From Desulfobacteraceae bacterium 4572_130 (GTDB lineage Bacteria; Desulfobacterota; Desulfobacteria; Desulfobacterales; Desulfobacteraceae), in contig NBLN01000001.1 in NCBI GenBank assembly GCA_002084425.1, positions 1-64,000 on the forward strand: 64,000 nucleotides of DNA, given 5' to 3'. Made by a program: the position numbers and the translations under genes. The notes beneath the pieces are model-generated. The model ran no database searches, had not been told where the DNA came from, and was given only the letters and a program-made list of their open reading frames with translations. This document shows positions 21,284 to 30,498 of the stretch, piece after piece. The stretch's first letter is position 1. Every line of letters begins with the position of its first letter.

Positions 21284-22653
21284 GCCTGGACACTCCTCAC
21301 ATACTTTGCGTAAATCCCTGGATTCATGATTTTGCAGCCTTTGATTTCTGGGCAAAACCATTGGGTCTTCTTTATATTGCATCTATTTTAAAAAATAATG
21401 GATTAAGAGTAAGTTTTATAGATTGTCTTGATAGATTTCATTTTAAAACAGGAACAAACATAAAAGTTCTTAAAGATGGAAGAGGACCCTATGAAAAAAA
21501 AGAAATTCCTTTTCCTCTAGATATTAAAAACCATATTAAAACTAATAACATTAAAGAGATTACAAAACGCTGCTTTTCCAGATATGGGATTGAGCCTGAC
21601 TGGTTTAGATATGACCTTAAAAAGCAGGAAAAACCAGATCTTATATTTGTAACATCTTTAATGACTTATTGGGCATCAGGTGTTAAAGAAACAATATCAA
21701 TTATAAAAGAAATTTATCCTGATGTTCCTGTTGTACTTGGTGGAATTTATGCTTCTTTATGCCCTGAACATGCAAAAAAAAATTCTGGTGCGGATGAGGT
21801 TGTAACAGGAAATGCTGAAAATATTTTGCAGAAACTTGTAAAAGATTATACTAACTTTTCCTTTATATCCTGTTTTGATTTCAAAAATTTAGATTCATTG
21901 CCATTGCCTGCCTTTGATCTTTTATCATATCTTGCTTATGTGCCTGTGTTAACTTCCAGGGGATGTCCTTTTTCCTGTGAATATTGTGCATGTTCTTTTC
22001 TTGAACCAGAATTTAAACGCAGATCCCCGGAATCTGTTTTTCAAGAAATTACTTTTTGGCATTATAAATATAATGTTTTTAACTTTGCCTTTTATGATGA
22101 TGCTTTTTTAATAGATTCAAAAAACTATGCTTTTCCTTTTTTTGAAAAAATTATTAATTCCAATATGAATCTTTCCTTTTATACTCCAAATGCTATTCAT
22201 ATAAGAGAAATTACAAAAAAAAGTGCAAATTTAATGTTTAAATCTGGCTTTAAAACAATTCGCCTGGGGCTTGAAACCACTAATTTTTCGTCATCAAGAA
22301 GATATGATACTAAAATTCAAGAAAACGAATTTTTTAATGCTGTTAAACATCTTAAAAATGCTGGATTTAAATCTAAAAAAATAGGAGCATATCTTTTATG
22401 CGGTCTTCCAGAACAAACTTTAGAAGAAATTGAACAATCAATAAAAATTGTTAAAAAAAGTGGGATACAGCCTGTTTTTGCCTATTATACTCCAATACCT
22501 AATACACCAATGTGGAAAAAAGCAGTTAAAAATTCAAGATTTGATATTGAAAAAGATCCTTTTTTTACAAACAATTCTCTTTTTCCATGTCTTAATAAAG
22601 ACATATCCATAAAATCAATTTATCAATTAAAAAATTTTATTAAGACTTTTTAA
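21280..22653 (+). CDS. B12-binding-type radical SAM protein
   Basis: A 457-residue protein starting at TTG overlapping the ahbB stop. The N-terminal Rossmann-like domain (residues 1-190, PLGLLYIASILKNNG, VVLGGIYASLCPEHA) resembles cobalamin-binding radical SAM enzymes but lacks the DxHxxG histidine loop that coordinates cobalt. The radical SAM core has CPFSCEYC near residue 230, giving the CxxxCxxC cluster for 4Fe-4S/SAM, and later GLETT and GLPEQT stretches. It is not AhbC or AhbD, which carry SPASM-type tails. Coupling to ahbB suggests a tetrapyrrole-linked role, but that is inference. Confidence 0.75.
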   Translation: MSLDTPHILCVNPWIHDFAAFDFWAKPLGLLYIASILKNNGLRVSFIDCLDRFHFKTGTNIKVLKDGRGPYEKKEIPFPLDIKNHIKTNNIKEITKRCFSRYGIEPDWFRYDLKKQEKPDLIFVTSLMTYWASGVKETISIIKEIYPDVPVVLGGIYASLCPEHAKKNSGADEVVTGNAENILQKLVKDYTNFSFISCFDFKNLDSLPLPAFDLLSYLAYVPVLTSRGCPFSCEYCACSFLEPEFKRRSPESVFQEITFWHYKYNVFNFAFYDDAFLIDSKNYAFPFFEKIINSNMNLSFYTPNAIHIREITKKSANLMFKSGFKTIRLGLETTNFSSSRRYDTKIQENEFFNAVKHLKNAGFKSKKIGAYLLCGLPEQTLEEIEQSIKIVKKSGIQPVFAYYTPIPNTPMWKKAVKNSRFDIEKDPFFTNNSLFPCLNKDISIKSIYQLKNFIKTF

Positions 22654-22748
22654 CTTTATATAAAAGAACTTATAACTACTTTAATATTCTTTGATATTTC
22701 GTTGTAAGACAAAATCAAGAATTAAAAATCAAATTTCCCTTATGGGAG
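22654..22748 (-). repeat. Dispersed repeat family A copy overlapping RND gene end
   Basis: On the minus strand it reads AAATAACTCCCATAAGGGAA ... AAGTTCTTTTATATA. It is co-oriented with the pump gene and supplies the pump's last codons and stop (22729-22748). Confidence 0.8.
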
Positions 22749-25700
22749 TTATTTGCTTTTTTCTTTTTTGAAAAAAATTTATAATATCTTGTATAATCAT
22801 ATAAAGACAAGGAACATAAAGCAAAGTTAAAAATGTTGCTGCAATAAGCCCAAAACTTATACTAACTGCCATGGGAATTAAAAACTGAGCTTGAAAACTT
22901 CTTTCTAAAAGAAGTGGAAATAAACCTGCAACTGTTGTAAAAGAAGTAAGAAACACAGGTCTGAATCTATTTTTTCCAGATTGAACAACTGCATCAAATG
23001 CCTGTTCTCCCTGTTTTATTCTTGAATTAATAAAATCAATTAAAATAAGAGAATCATTTACAACTATTCCACAAAGAGCAACTATACCAAAAAGACTGAT
23101 TATAGTAATATAAAGCCCCATTACAAAATGTCCTAGAATAGCTCCTATAAGCCCAAAAGGTATAGCCACCATTATAATAACAGGTTGAATATAAGAACGA
23201 AATTGACTTGCAAGGAGCAGGAATATTCCCATGCCAGCCAATAAAAATCCTTTTTTCAAACTGTCCAGAGATTCCTTTGAGCGTTTTGCCTGTCCCTCAA
23301 GATTAAATGATATCCCTGGATATTTATTTACTAATTTCCTAAGAAATCCTGTTTTTAAATCAATTAAAATTTCTCTTGCATTAGCTATGTTTTCATCAAT
23401 ATCAGAAATAACAGTTATAATTCTTTTTTTATCTGCTCTATTAATAACAGAATAACCCCTTTGTTCTTTTATATATGCCACTTCTTGAATGGGAATTTCC
23501 TGATTGTCAGAGGTTCTTATACGCATTTCATTAATACTTGTTTCCTGTTCTCTTTCCTTTTTTGAATATCTAACCATAACTTTTATATCATTTTTTCCTC
23601 TTTGAACTCTTAATACTTCATCCCCATAATAAGCTTGTCTTATCTGCTTTGCAATATCTGCCATTGTTACATTTAAAGACTTTGCACCTTGTTTTATATA
23701 AATTGTTTTTTCCATTTTCCCAGGTCTAAAATTATCTGTAATATCAAATGTACCTGGATATTTACGAATTTCTTCTTTTAAATCTCTAGAAGCAGCTTTA
23801 AGCTGCGAAAAACTATTTCCTGCAAGCTGAATTTCAATGGGATTTCCACCAGGACCTCCTGCAAGACTTTTAAATGTAAGAGTTCGAGTTCCGGGAATAT
23901 TTCCTGTAAGCAAACGCCATTTTTCAATTACCTTGGTTACAGGAAGATCAGGTCTATTTGCTGCTGATTGAATTTCAATCCAAACTTCACCACAATGTCC
24001 CCCATACTGTCCTGCTTTCCAATCCTTTCTTGGAATAATTCCAACAAGGGAAAATGTATTTACAAGAAGATCATCTTTGTTTTGAACAGAGTCCTTAAAA
24101 AAAGAATTTAATTCAAAAGCTTTTTTTTCAATATGTTCTATACTTTTTTCCGTCATTTTAAATGGTGTCCCCATGGGATATTCTATTTGTGCAAGGACCC
24201 AATTGCTGTCATTTTTTGGGAAAAAAACAAAGGGGACATGTCCTCCAGCAACAAGTCCAAGACTGATTATTAAAATGCCTATTCCTAAAGACAGGGTAAA
24301 ATATCTGTTTTTTATTAAATATTTTAAAACAGGTATATATTTATTTTTAATAAATCTATTAAGAAATTCATCAATCCTATTTCTTATTAATTTATGGAAT
24401 AAAAAAATTTTTGATTTTTTGTTTTTTTTTGTATTTGAATCTAAAAGTGCGTGGTGAAGATGTGCAGGTAAAATAATAAGAGCTTCCACCAGGGAAATCC
24501 CAAGAATTGCAATTACTGTCTGAGGTAAAATAGTAATGAACTTACCCATAACTCCAGCAATATGCATAAGAGGCAAAAATGCTACAATAGTTGTTGTAAC
24601 AGCCATTACAACAGGTCCGCCAACTTCTTTTAATCCATCTATAACAGCATCTTTTGATGATTTACCCAGGGAATAATGACGGAAAATATTCTCACCAACA
24701 ATAATAGCATCATCAACAAGAATACCAAGGGTCATAATAAAACCAAACAAAGAGAGCATATTTAGGGAAGCACCAAGATAATCAAGTATAATAAATGCAC
24801 CCATAAAAGAAATAGGTATTCCAGCAGCAACCCAAAAAGCTAATTTTAAATTAAGAAAAAGAGCAAGCACTATAAACACAAGAATAATTCCTTGTGTTCC
24901 ATTTTTTAATAATAAATCAATTCTATCTTGTACCATTTCTGATAAATCATACCAATATGCAATAGATACACCTTTTGGTTGTTTGTCTTTATTTTGTTTA
25001 ATATATTGTTTTACAGCATTGGAAATAGCAATTGCATCCTGAGATGATGTTCTGTTTACTTGAATAAGAGCTGCTGGCTTTCCATTAAACCTTGCTTTTA
25101 TATCAACATCTTCAAATCCATCAATAACTTTTGCAATATGTTTTAGTTGTACAACAGTTCCATCTTTATGAGTAATAACAGGAATTTGTTCAAATTCTCT
25201 TCCTGTATAAAGCTTGCCCTTTGCCCGTACAATAAATTCCTGTCCCTTTGTTTTTATTTTTCCTCCGGGAAGATCCATACTTCCTGTTTTTACAGCCAGG
25301 GCAACTTGGTCAAAGGAAATTCCATATTTTTGTAAATTATCTTCAGATACTTCTATTGATATTTCATATTCCCTAACACCTGTAAATTCTGCAAGAGATA
25401 TAAAAGAAGTATCAACTAAATCATCTCTAATTTTTTCAGCAGTTGTTCTTAATATATTTTCTTTAACATCACCAAAAACTGCCACTGTAATAGCAGGTTC
25501 CTGATTTTTAATTTCAGTAATAACAGGATCTTTTGCCTCTTCAGGAAATGAATCAATTAAATCAATCTCCTTTGATATTTCATCCAGTTTTTCCTGAAGA
25601 TCAACTCCAGCTTCAAATTCCAAAGTTATGGAGCCATGACCTTCATTGGAAGAAGAAGATATTTTTGAAACATTTTCAATTCCCTTAAGCTGCTCTTCTA

Positions 25701-25902
25701 CTTTTATACATATACCTTCTTCAACTTCTTCAGGAGATGCTCCAGGATAGGAAACTGAAATATGAATCATATCAATTGCAAACTGTGGAAACATCTCTCG
25801 TCTCATATCAACAACAGTATAAAGCCCTGCAATAATAAGAAAAATCATTATAAGATTTACTGTCACTCTATTTTCAACAGACCATTTTGCCAGTCCCTTC
25901 AT
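22729..25902 (-). CDS. RND efflux transporter (HAE1/AcrB-like)
   Basis: A 1,057-residue inner-membrane resistance-nodulation-division pump, the normal length. The N-terminal VENRVTVNLIMIFLIIAG helix, periplasmic porter domains and the TM4 proton relay LGILVDDAIIVGENIF (paired aspartates) are present, as is the second-half GIVVNDSLILIDFIN. It exports hydrophobic compounds with the adjacent adaptor, whose gene overlaps it by 4 bp (ATGA). No outer-membrane TolC-like gene is nearby. The C-terminal residues ITPIREI are encoded by a family A repeat, so the original end may have been different. Confidence 0.94.
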   Translation of the reverse strand: MKGLAKWSVENRVTVNLIMIFLIIAGLYTVVDMRREMFPQFAIDMIHISVSYPGASPEEVEEGICIKVEEQLKGIENVSKISSSSNEGHGSITLEFEAGVDLQEKLDEISKEIDLIDSFPEEAKDPVITEIKNQEPAITVAVFGDVKENILRTTAEKIRDDLVDTSFISLAEFTGVREYEISIEVSEDNLQKYGISFDQVALAVKTGSMDLPGGKIKTKGQEFIVRAKGKLYTGREFEQIPVITHKDGTVVQLKHIAKVIDGFEDVDIKARFNGKPAALIQVNRTSSQDAIAISNAVKQYIKQNKDKQPKGVSIAYWYDLSEMVQDRIDLLLKNGTQGIILVFIVLALFLNLKLAFWVAAGIPISFMGAFIILDYLGASLNMLSLFGFIMTLGILVDDAIIVGENIFRHYSLGKSSKDAVIDGLKEVGGPVVMAVTTTIVAFLPLMHIAGVMGKFITILPQTVIAILGISLVEALIILPAHLHHALLDSNTKKNKKSKIFLFHKLIRNRIDEFLNRFIKNKYIPVLKYLIKNRYFTLSLGIGILIISLGLVAGGHVPFVFFPKNDSNWVLAQIEYPMGTPFKMTEKSIEHIEKKAFELNSFFKDSVQNKDDLLVNTFSLVGIIPRKDWKAGQYGGHCGEVWIEIQSAANRPDLPVTKVIEKWRLLTGNIPGTRTLTFKSLAGGPGGNPIEIQLAGNSFSQLKAASRDLKEEIRKYPGTFDITDNFRPGKMEKTIYIKQGAKSLNVTMADIAKQIRQAYYGDEVLRVQRGKNDIKVMVRYSKKEREQETSINEMRIRTSDNQEIPIQEVAYIKEQRGYSVINRADKKRIITVISDIDENIANAREILIDLKTGFLRKLVNKYPGISFNLEGQAKRSKESLDSLKKGFLLAGMGIFLLLASQFRSYIQPVIIMVAIPFGLIGAILGHFVMGLYITIISLFGIVALCGIVVNDSLILIDFINSRIKQGEQAFDAVVQSGKNRFRPVFLTSFTTVAGLFPLLLERSFQAQFLIPMAVSISFGLIAATFLTLLYVPCLYMIIQDIINFFQKRKKQITPIREI

Positions 25903-27179
25903 AAAGCCTGCTTTTTATTTTTTTTTTCAATTATTTTCATGCCTTCAATAGCCCCTGGAACAGGAGAAGAAATTATTTTATCCCCTGATTTTAAACCTCT
26001 AATAATATAAACTTGATTTTCAAAATTCCTTAGAACTTTTACTTTTTTCTTAAAAAGTCTTCCCTGTTCTTCAACAAAAACTATATTATTATTTTTTAAT
26101 AAATGCTTTGGAATAACAAAAATATTATCATATTTCATTCCATCAATAATACATTTAACAAAAGCTCCAGGTCTTAAATTTAAAATATTATTTTTATCTG
26201 GAATATCAATCATAAGAGTTATGGGAAGAGTTCTTGTTTTTTCATCAATTTTTGCCTTTATCATTATGGCACGGGCCTGCCAAAAAAAATCTCCGCTACT
26301 TCCTGGCATCTTAACAAGAGCCCTTGGTTTTATTCCTTTTTTGAAAACAGGTTCAAGCCATTTCATTTTTTCCAGAGGAATTCTTACATCCACATCAAGG
26401 GCATTTTTCATATGCATATTTCCGAGAATTTGACCAATATTTACAAATTCACCTGTTTCAACTGTTTTTTGCAAAATATATCCATCAAAATTTGCTTTAA
26501 TTTCAGTTTTTTCCAAATCCAATATGGCTTTATTAAAATTGATTTTTGCCATTTCCAGAGCAGCTTTTTTTTGTTTCATAACAGAATTAGTTACAGCAAG
26601 TCTGTTTTTAAAATCCTGTAATTGCATGCGGCTTTGAATATCTCTTTGTTCAGCTTGATCCAAATTTGCCTTAGTTGCAAATTCTTTTATAACAAGGGAT
26701 TTAATTCTTTCAAGATCCTTTGCTGAAAGCCCGGCATTAATTTTTGATAAAGCAATATTTGATTTTAAATTTTTAATATCTTGTTTAAGCTTTGAAATAT
26801 CAGCCCCTGCTTGAATAATATTAACCTCACGCATTTGTTTATTAAATTTATATAATCGTGGGTCTATTATAAGGAGCACATCATCTTTTTTTACAAATCC
26901 ACCTTCTTCAAAAAAAGGATTAAGAAACTCAACTCTGCCTGATACTTCAGCAGAAATTTTTAAAGATTTTCCAGGCTTTACAGTTCCAAATGCCTCAACT
27001 GTCATTATTTTTCTTTCAGGCTTAACACAAATAAGTTCAACAACCGGCAAAAATTTTTTAAATTCTTTTTTTTCAGGTTTTGATTTAAATGAAAAAATAA
27101 AAATTGCAATAATACATGATAAAAAAAGAACAATAAAAGACATTATGCCTTTAAATAATAATATTTTTTTAATATTCAT
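25899..27179 (-). CDS. RND efflux membrane-fusion (adaptor) protein
   Basis: This 426-residue periplasmic adaptor bridges the RND pump to an outer-membrane channel. It has an N-terminal membrane anchor (residues about 9-30), a beta-barrel/lipoyl entry (VEAFGTVKPGKSLKISAEVSGRVEFL, about 60-90), a long alpha-helical hairpin (about 115-210), the second lipoyl half (FDGYILQKTVETGEFVNIGQILG) and a C-terminal barrel (NLRPGAFVKCIIDG, RGLKSGDKIISSP). Its stop overlaps the pump start by 4 bp. It is divergent from the tetR gene 218 bp away and is presumably repressed by it. Confidence 0.92.
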   Translation of the reverse strand: MNIKKILLFKGIMSFIVLFLSCIIAIFIFSFKSKPEKKEFKKFLPVVELICVKPERKIMTVEAFGTVKPGKSLKISAEVSGRVEFLNPFFEEGGFVKKDDVLLIIDPRLYKFNKQMREVNIIQAGADISKLKQDIKNLKSNIALSKINAGLSAKDLERIKSLVIKEFATKANLDQAEQRDIQSRMQLQDFKNRLAVTNSVMKQKKAALEMAKINFNKAILDLEKTEIKANFDGYILQKTVETGEFVNIGQILGNMHMKNALDVDVRIPLEKMKWLEPVFKKGIKPRALVKMPGSSGDFFWQARAIMIKAKIDEKTRTLPITLMIDIPDKNNILNLRPGAFVKCIIDGMKYDNIFVIPKHLLKNNNIVFVEEQGRLFKKKVKVLRNFENQVYIIRGLKSGDKIISSPVPGAIEGMKIIEKKNKKQAL

Positions 27180-27322
27180 ATGATTTTTTATGCCTTAAAA
27201 ATTAATTTTCAAATTATAAAAAATTTGTCCAAGTAACTCTTTAGTCCTTTAAATTTATTCTATTCTGCAAAATAATACAAAAAAAAACGAGGCTAAAATG
27301 CCACTTCCCCTAAAATATAATC

Positions 27323-27352
27323 TTGACAGATTATTTTTTTTCAATACATAAT
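27323..27352 (+). promoter_or_regulatory. Promoter of the TetR gene
   Basis: TTGACA (27323-27328) and CATAAT (27347-27352) are separated by 18 bp. They face the tetR gene, and the operator overlaps the end of the -10. Confidence 0.55.
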
Positions 27353-27365
27353 GAATGAACATTCA
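27352..27365. promoter_or_regulatory. Palindromic TetR-family operator
   Basis: TGAATG-AA-CATTCA, a perfect 6-bp palindrome with a 2-bp spacer, lies in the divergent region 33 bp before the tetR start. TGAATGAnCATTCA-like palindromes are common targets of TetR regulators of efflux pumps. Confidence 0.65.
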
Positions 27366-27397
27366 GTTTTTATTTTCTTAAAAAATGGGAGTTATAT

Positions 27398-28000
27398 TTG
27401 CTAAAAAATAAACAAATCAAATCAGATAAAACAGATAAATATTATTCAATGCTAAAAGCTGCTGGTGCTGTTTTTGCCAGACAAGGTTTTTATAAAGCTA
27501 CTATTTCTCAAATTGCAGCCAGAGCAGGTGTTGCAGATGGCACTATTTATCTTTATTTTAAAAATAAAGATGACATTCTTTATCAGTTTATTAAATTTAA
27601 GACCAGAACAGTTTTTGAAAAAATGAGACAAGCTGTAGAAAAATCTGATAATGCTGAAAAAATGCTTAAAAATCTTATTGCCTGTCATTTAAAAGAATTT
27701 CAAAATGATAGAGATATGGCTGTAATCTTTCAATCGGAGATAAGATATCGTCGTGATATAGAATCCCATATTAAAGATATATCCAAAATGTATTTTGAGT
27801 TTCTTACAGATATAATTGAGCAGGGACAGGTTAAAGGTTTTATCAGACAGGACCTTTTCATTGGTCTGGTAAAACGATTTATTCTTGGTGCAGTTGAAGG
27901 AGTAATTAATACATGGGTAAATGCAGAAGAAAAATATGATTTAGTTTCAATGGCTGATCCCCTTGTGGATCTTTATATGAATGGTATTAAAAATAAATAA
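27398..28000 (+). CDS. TetR-family transcriptional regulator
   Basis: A 200-residue repressor with the N-terminal HTH (GAVFARQGFYKATISQIAARAGVADGTIYLYFKNKDDIL, about residues 26-63), which is the standard TetR signature. A C-terminal ligand/dimer domain follows, with FILGAVEGVINTW. This subgroup resembles FadR/AcrR-type regulators, but the ligand is not identifiable. The start appears to be TTG at 27398, with GGGAG 10 bases upstream. The divergent efflux operon and the palindrome overlapping its own promoter suggest it represses both itself and the pump. Confidence 0.9.
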   Translation: MLKNKQIKSDKTDKYYSMLKAAGAVFARQGFYKATISQIAARAGVADGTIYLYFKNKDDILYQFIKFKTRTVFEKMRQAVEKSDNAEKMLKNLIACHLKEFQNDRDMAVIFQSEIRYRRDIESHIKDISKMYFEFLTDIIEQGQVKGFIRQDLFIGLVKRFILGAVEGVINTWVNAEEKYDLVSMADPLVDLYMNGIKNK

Positions 28001-28090
28001 GATAATGTCTGAAAGAAAAATAATTTAACCCATTTAAACAAATAGCTTTTTATAAAAAATAACTGTAAAGCACTATTAATACTGATGTCT

Positions 28091-28176
28091 TCTTTTATTC
28101 AAATTTTAGGTTCCAAGTATTATAATATAACTTCACCATGAAATTTGAACAAAATTGAATATTATTCAAGGGTCTC
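28091..28176 (+). repeat. Dispersed repeat family C copy, 3' half
   Basis: CTTTTATTCAAATTTTAGGT ... TTCACCATGAAATTTGAACA aligns with the right half of the full copy at 55447-55604. Confidence 0.65.
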
Positions 28177-28204
28177 AATTTATAATACAATATATGGCTA
28201 TTTC

Positions 28205-28232
28205 TTGACCATAGCATGCTATATGTTGTAAT
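28205..28232 (+). promoter_or_regulatory. Candidate promoter with palindrome between -35 and -10
   Basis: TTGACC (28205-28210), then ATAGCATGCTAT, a perfect 12-bp palindrome (28211-28222), then TGTAAT (28227-28232) at 16-bp spacing. The arrangement fits a repressor site inside a promoter driving the FeS oxidoreductase-etfBA operon. Confidence 0.35.
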
Positions 28233-28399
28233 TATATCTATAATATAGAATTTATATTTCATAATTACTTGTCAAAAAAAAGCTTATCACGAAAAAGAGT
28301 ACTTAATAAATTTTTTATAATACATTGATTATAAAAGCTTTAATTTAAAAATTATAAAATATTTTTCACAAAACTATTTGTTTTATAAGGAGTAAAAAT

Positions 28400-30469
28400 A
28401 TGACTTCCTTAATTGGACCTGCAAATTTTAAATTTTTTGGTTTTTTACCGGGATTTTTTTTATCTATTTTGATTCCTGTAATAGGTATTGGAATTTTTAT
28501 TTATATTATGGCAAGGCGATTAGCACCTTTGGTTAGAGCTGCTCCTAATCATAAAATTGATCGTGTTTTTGAACGTATTATAAATCTTTTTAAGTTATGG
28601 CTTGGACAAAAAAAACAGCCGAGATATAAAACTGCGGGAATTATCCATATAATTATTTTCTTTGGATTTCTTATACTTTCCATACGCTCTATTTCCCTTG
28701 TTATAATTGGTGTTTCCCAGGGCTTTGTTGTTCCTGGATTTGACGGTATAATTGGAGACATTTATAATTTTTTAAAGGATTATGCAGCAACTGCTGTTTT
28801 TATTGCTTGTATTGCAGCTGCCATTATCAGAGGCATTATAAAACCTGAAAGATATAAAGTCCCTGCAAAATATGGCAAGGATCATACATCAGAAGCAATA
28901 TTAGTTTTGGGATTTATATCAATACTTATGATTTCTGAAAGTCTTTTTGAAGGAAGTAATGCAGTTGCAGAATTTCACAGTACAGGACACAGTGAATTTC
29001 TTGCCCCATTATCCCTTGGCTGGATATTTAAAAGCCTTTTAATGGATGTATCTCAATCTTACTTACAAGGGATTTACATTGGAATGTATTATCTGCATGA
29101 TATTACATTTTTTTTCTTTTTATGCTTCTTACCCTTGGGTAAACATTTCCATGTTATCACATCAATTTTTAATGTATTTTTTATAAAATTAGATAAAGGT
29201 ACAGTAAAACCTGTAAGATATGGCGTAAGTAATGAAGAACTTGATGACCTTGAATCCTTTGGTGTTAAAAAACTTGAGGATTTTACATGGAAGCAAATGC
29301 TTAATTTTTACTCATGTGCTGATTGCGGTAGATGCTCTGACAAATGTCCTGCCAATGCTGTTGGTCGTCCACTTAGCCCAAGATTTATTACTATAAAAGC
29401 AAGAGATCTTATATTTGAAAACTATCCCTTGTCAGGCAAAATTTATAAAAGCAAGTTTCTTTTTGATGATATATATTCAGAAGATGAAATTTGGTCATGT
29501 ACTACATGTGGAGCATGTGAAGAAGAATGTCCAGTGGGCAATGAATATATTGATAAAATAGTTGATATAAGAAGGGGGATGGTTGATGAAGGCATGGTTC
29601 CCCAATCCCTGCAAAAACCTTTAAAAGCCTTGGAAAAAAGAGGGAATCCCTATGGCACTATGGAAAAAAAGCGTGCAGATTGGATAAAGGACAAAGAATT
29701 TGCAGAACAATGTAATGTTAAAATTCTTGAAAAGGGCAAAACAGCTGACACTCTTTATTTTGTAGATAGTATTACTTCCTTTGATGACAATATTCAAAAT
29801 ATTGCTAGAAGTACTTCAAAAATTCTTACAAGGGCAGGAATTGATTTTGGTATTCTTGGTAAAAAAGAAAAAGACAGCGGTCATGAAGTATTAAGATTTG
29901 GCGAAGAAATGCTTTTCCAAGATTTAAAGGAACAAAATATAGAAGAAATTTTAGAATCAAATGTGAAAAATATAGTTACAGCTGATCCCCATGCATATAA
30001 TGCCTTAAAAAATGATTACAAAGATTGTTCTCTGCCAGTTAAACATATAAGTCAGGTTATTGTTGAAAAAATAAAATCTGGTGCATTAACTTTAAAGCCG
30101 GCTTTGGAGCCTGATAAAATTTATGTATATCATGATCCTTGCTATCTTGGACGCCACAATGAAATTTATGAAGATCCAAGACAAGCTTTAGATGCAATAA
30201 AAGGACTTAAAAGAATAGAAATGAAAAAAAGTCGGGATGATTCCTTTTGCTGCGGCGGCGGCGGGCTTATGCTTTTTTATGAACCAGAGGAAGATACAAG
30301 AATGGGAGTTCTCAGGGTAAATATGGCCCATGAGGCAGGTGCAGATGTTATTGTTACAGCATGTCCATTTTGCCTTGTAAATATTCAAGATGCTATTAAA
30401 GTTGCAGGAAAAGAAGAAGAAATGGAAGCTCTTGATCTGGCTCAACTTATTGAACAGCATCTTATATAA
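28400..30469 (+). CDS. Membrane FeS ETF:quinone oxidoreductase (EMO/EtfD-type)
   Basis: A 689-residue fusion. It has an N-terminal NarI-like membrane domain with about six helices (residues 15-260), a two-cluster ferredoxin domain (C306/C309/C312/C316 and C367/C370/C373/C377) and a C-terminal HdrD-like part. The last CCG domain is complete (C581, C617-C618, C655, C658). The first CCG domain has lost its cysteines: residues 491-497 are KDSGHEV and 527-533 TADPHAY. This family passes electrons from reduced ETF to menaquinone during beta-oxidation in syntrophs and sulfate reducers. The adjacent etfBA genes support that role. AAGGAG precedes the ATG. Confidence 0.9.
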   Translation: MTSLIGPANFKFFGFLPGFFLSILIPVIGIGIFIYIMARRLAPLVRAAPNHKIDRVFERIINLFKLWLGQKKQPRYKTAGIIHIIIFFGFLILSIRSISLVIIGVSQGFVVPGFDGIIGDIYNFLKDYAATAVFIACIAAAIIRGIIKPERYKVPAKYGKDHTSEAILVLGFISILMISESLFEGSNAVAEFHSTGHSEFLAPLSLGWIFKSLLMDVSQSYLQGIYIGMYYLHDITFFFFLCFLPLGKHFHVITSIFNVFFIKLDKGTVKPVRYGVSNEELDDLESFGVKKLEDFTWKQMLNFYSCADCGRCSDKCPANAVGRPLSPRFITIKARDLIFENYPLSGKIYKSKFLFDDIYSEDEIWSCTTCGACEEECPVGNEYIDKIVDIRRGMVDEGMVPQSLQKPLKALEKRGNPYGTMEKKRADWIKDKEFAEQCNVKILEKGKTADTLYFVDSITSFDDNIQNIARSTSKILTRAGIDFGILGKKEKDSGHEVLRFGEEMLFQDLKEQNIEEILESNVKNIVTADPHAYNALKNDYKDCSLPVKHISQVIVEKIKSGALTLKPALEPDKIYVYHDPCYLGRHNEIYEDPRQALDAIKGLKRIEMKKSRDDSFCCGGGGLMLFYEPEEDTRMGVLRVNMAHEAGADVIVTACPFCLVNIQDAIKVAGKEEEMEALDLAQLIEQHLI

Positions 30470-30498
30470 TTTTATTATACTTTTTAAGGAGGATAGTA

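Larger units (their letters stand above)
28001..28399. other. 399-bp intergenic region upstream of the ETF oxidoreductase operon
   Basis: It contains a family C repeat half (28091-28176), a candidate promoter with a palindrome (28205-28233) and no credible gene. Confidence 0.5.
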
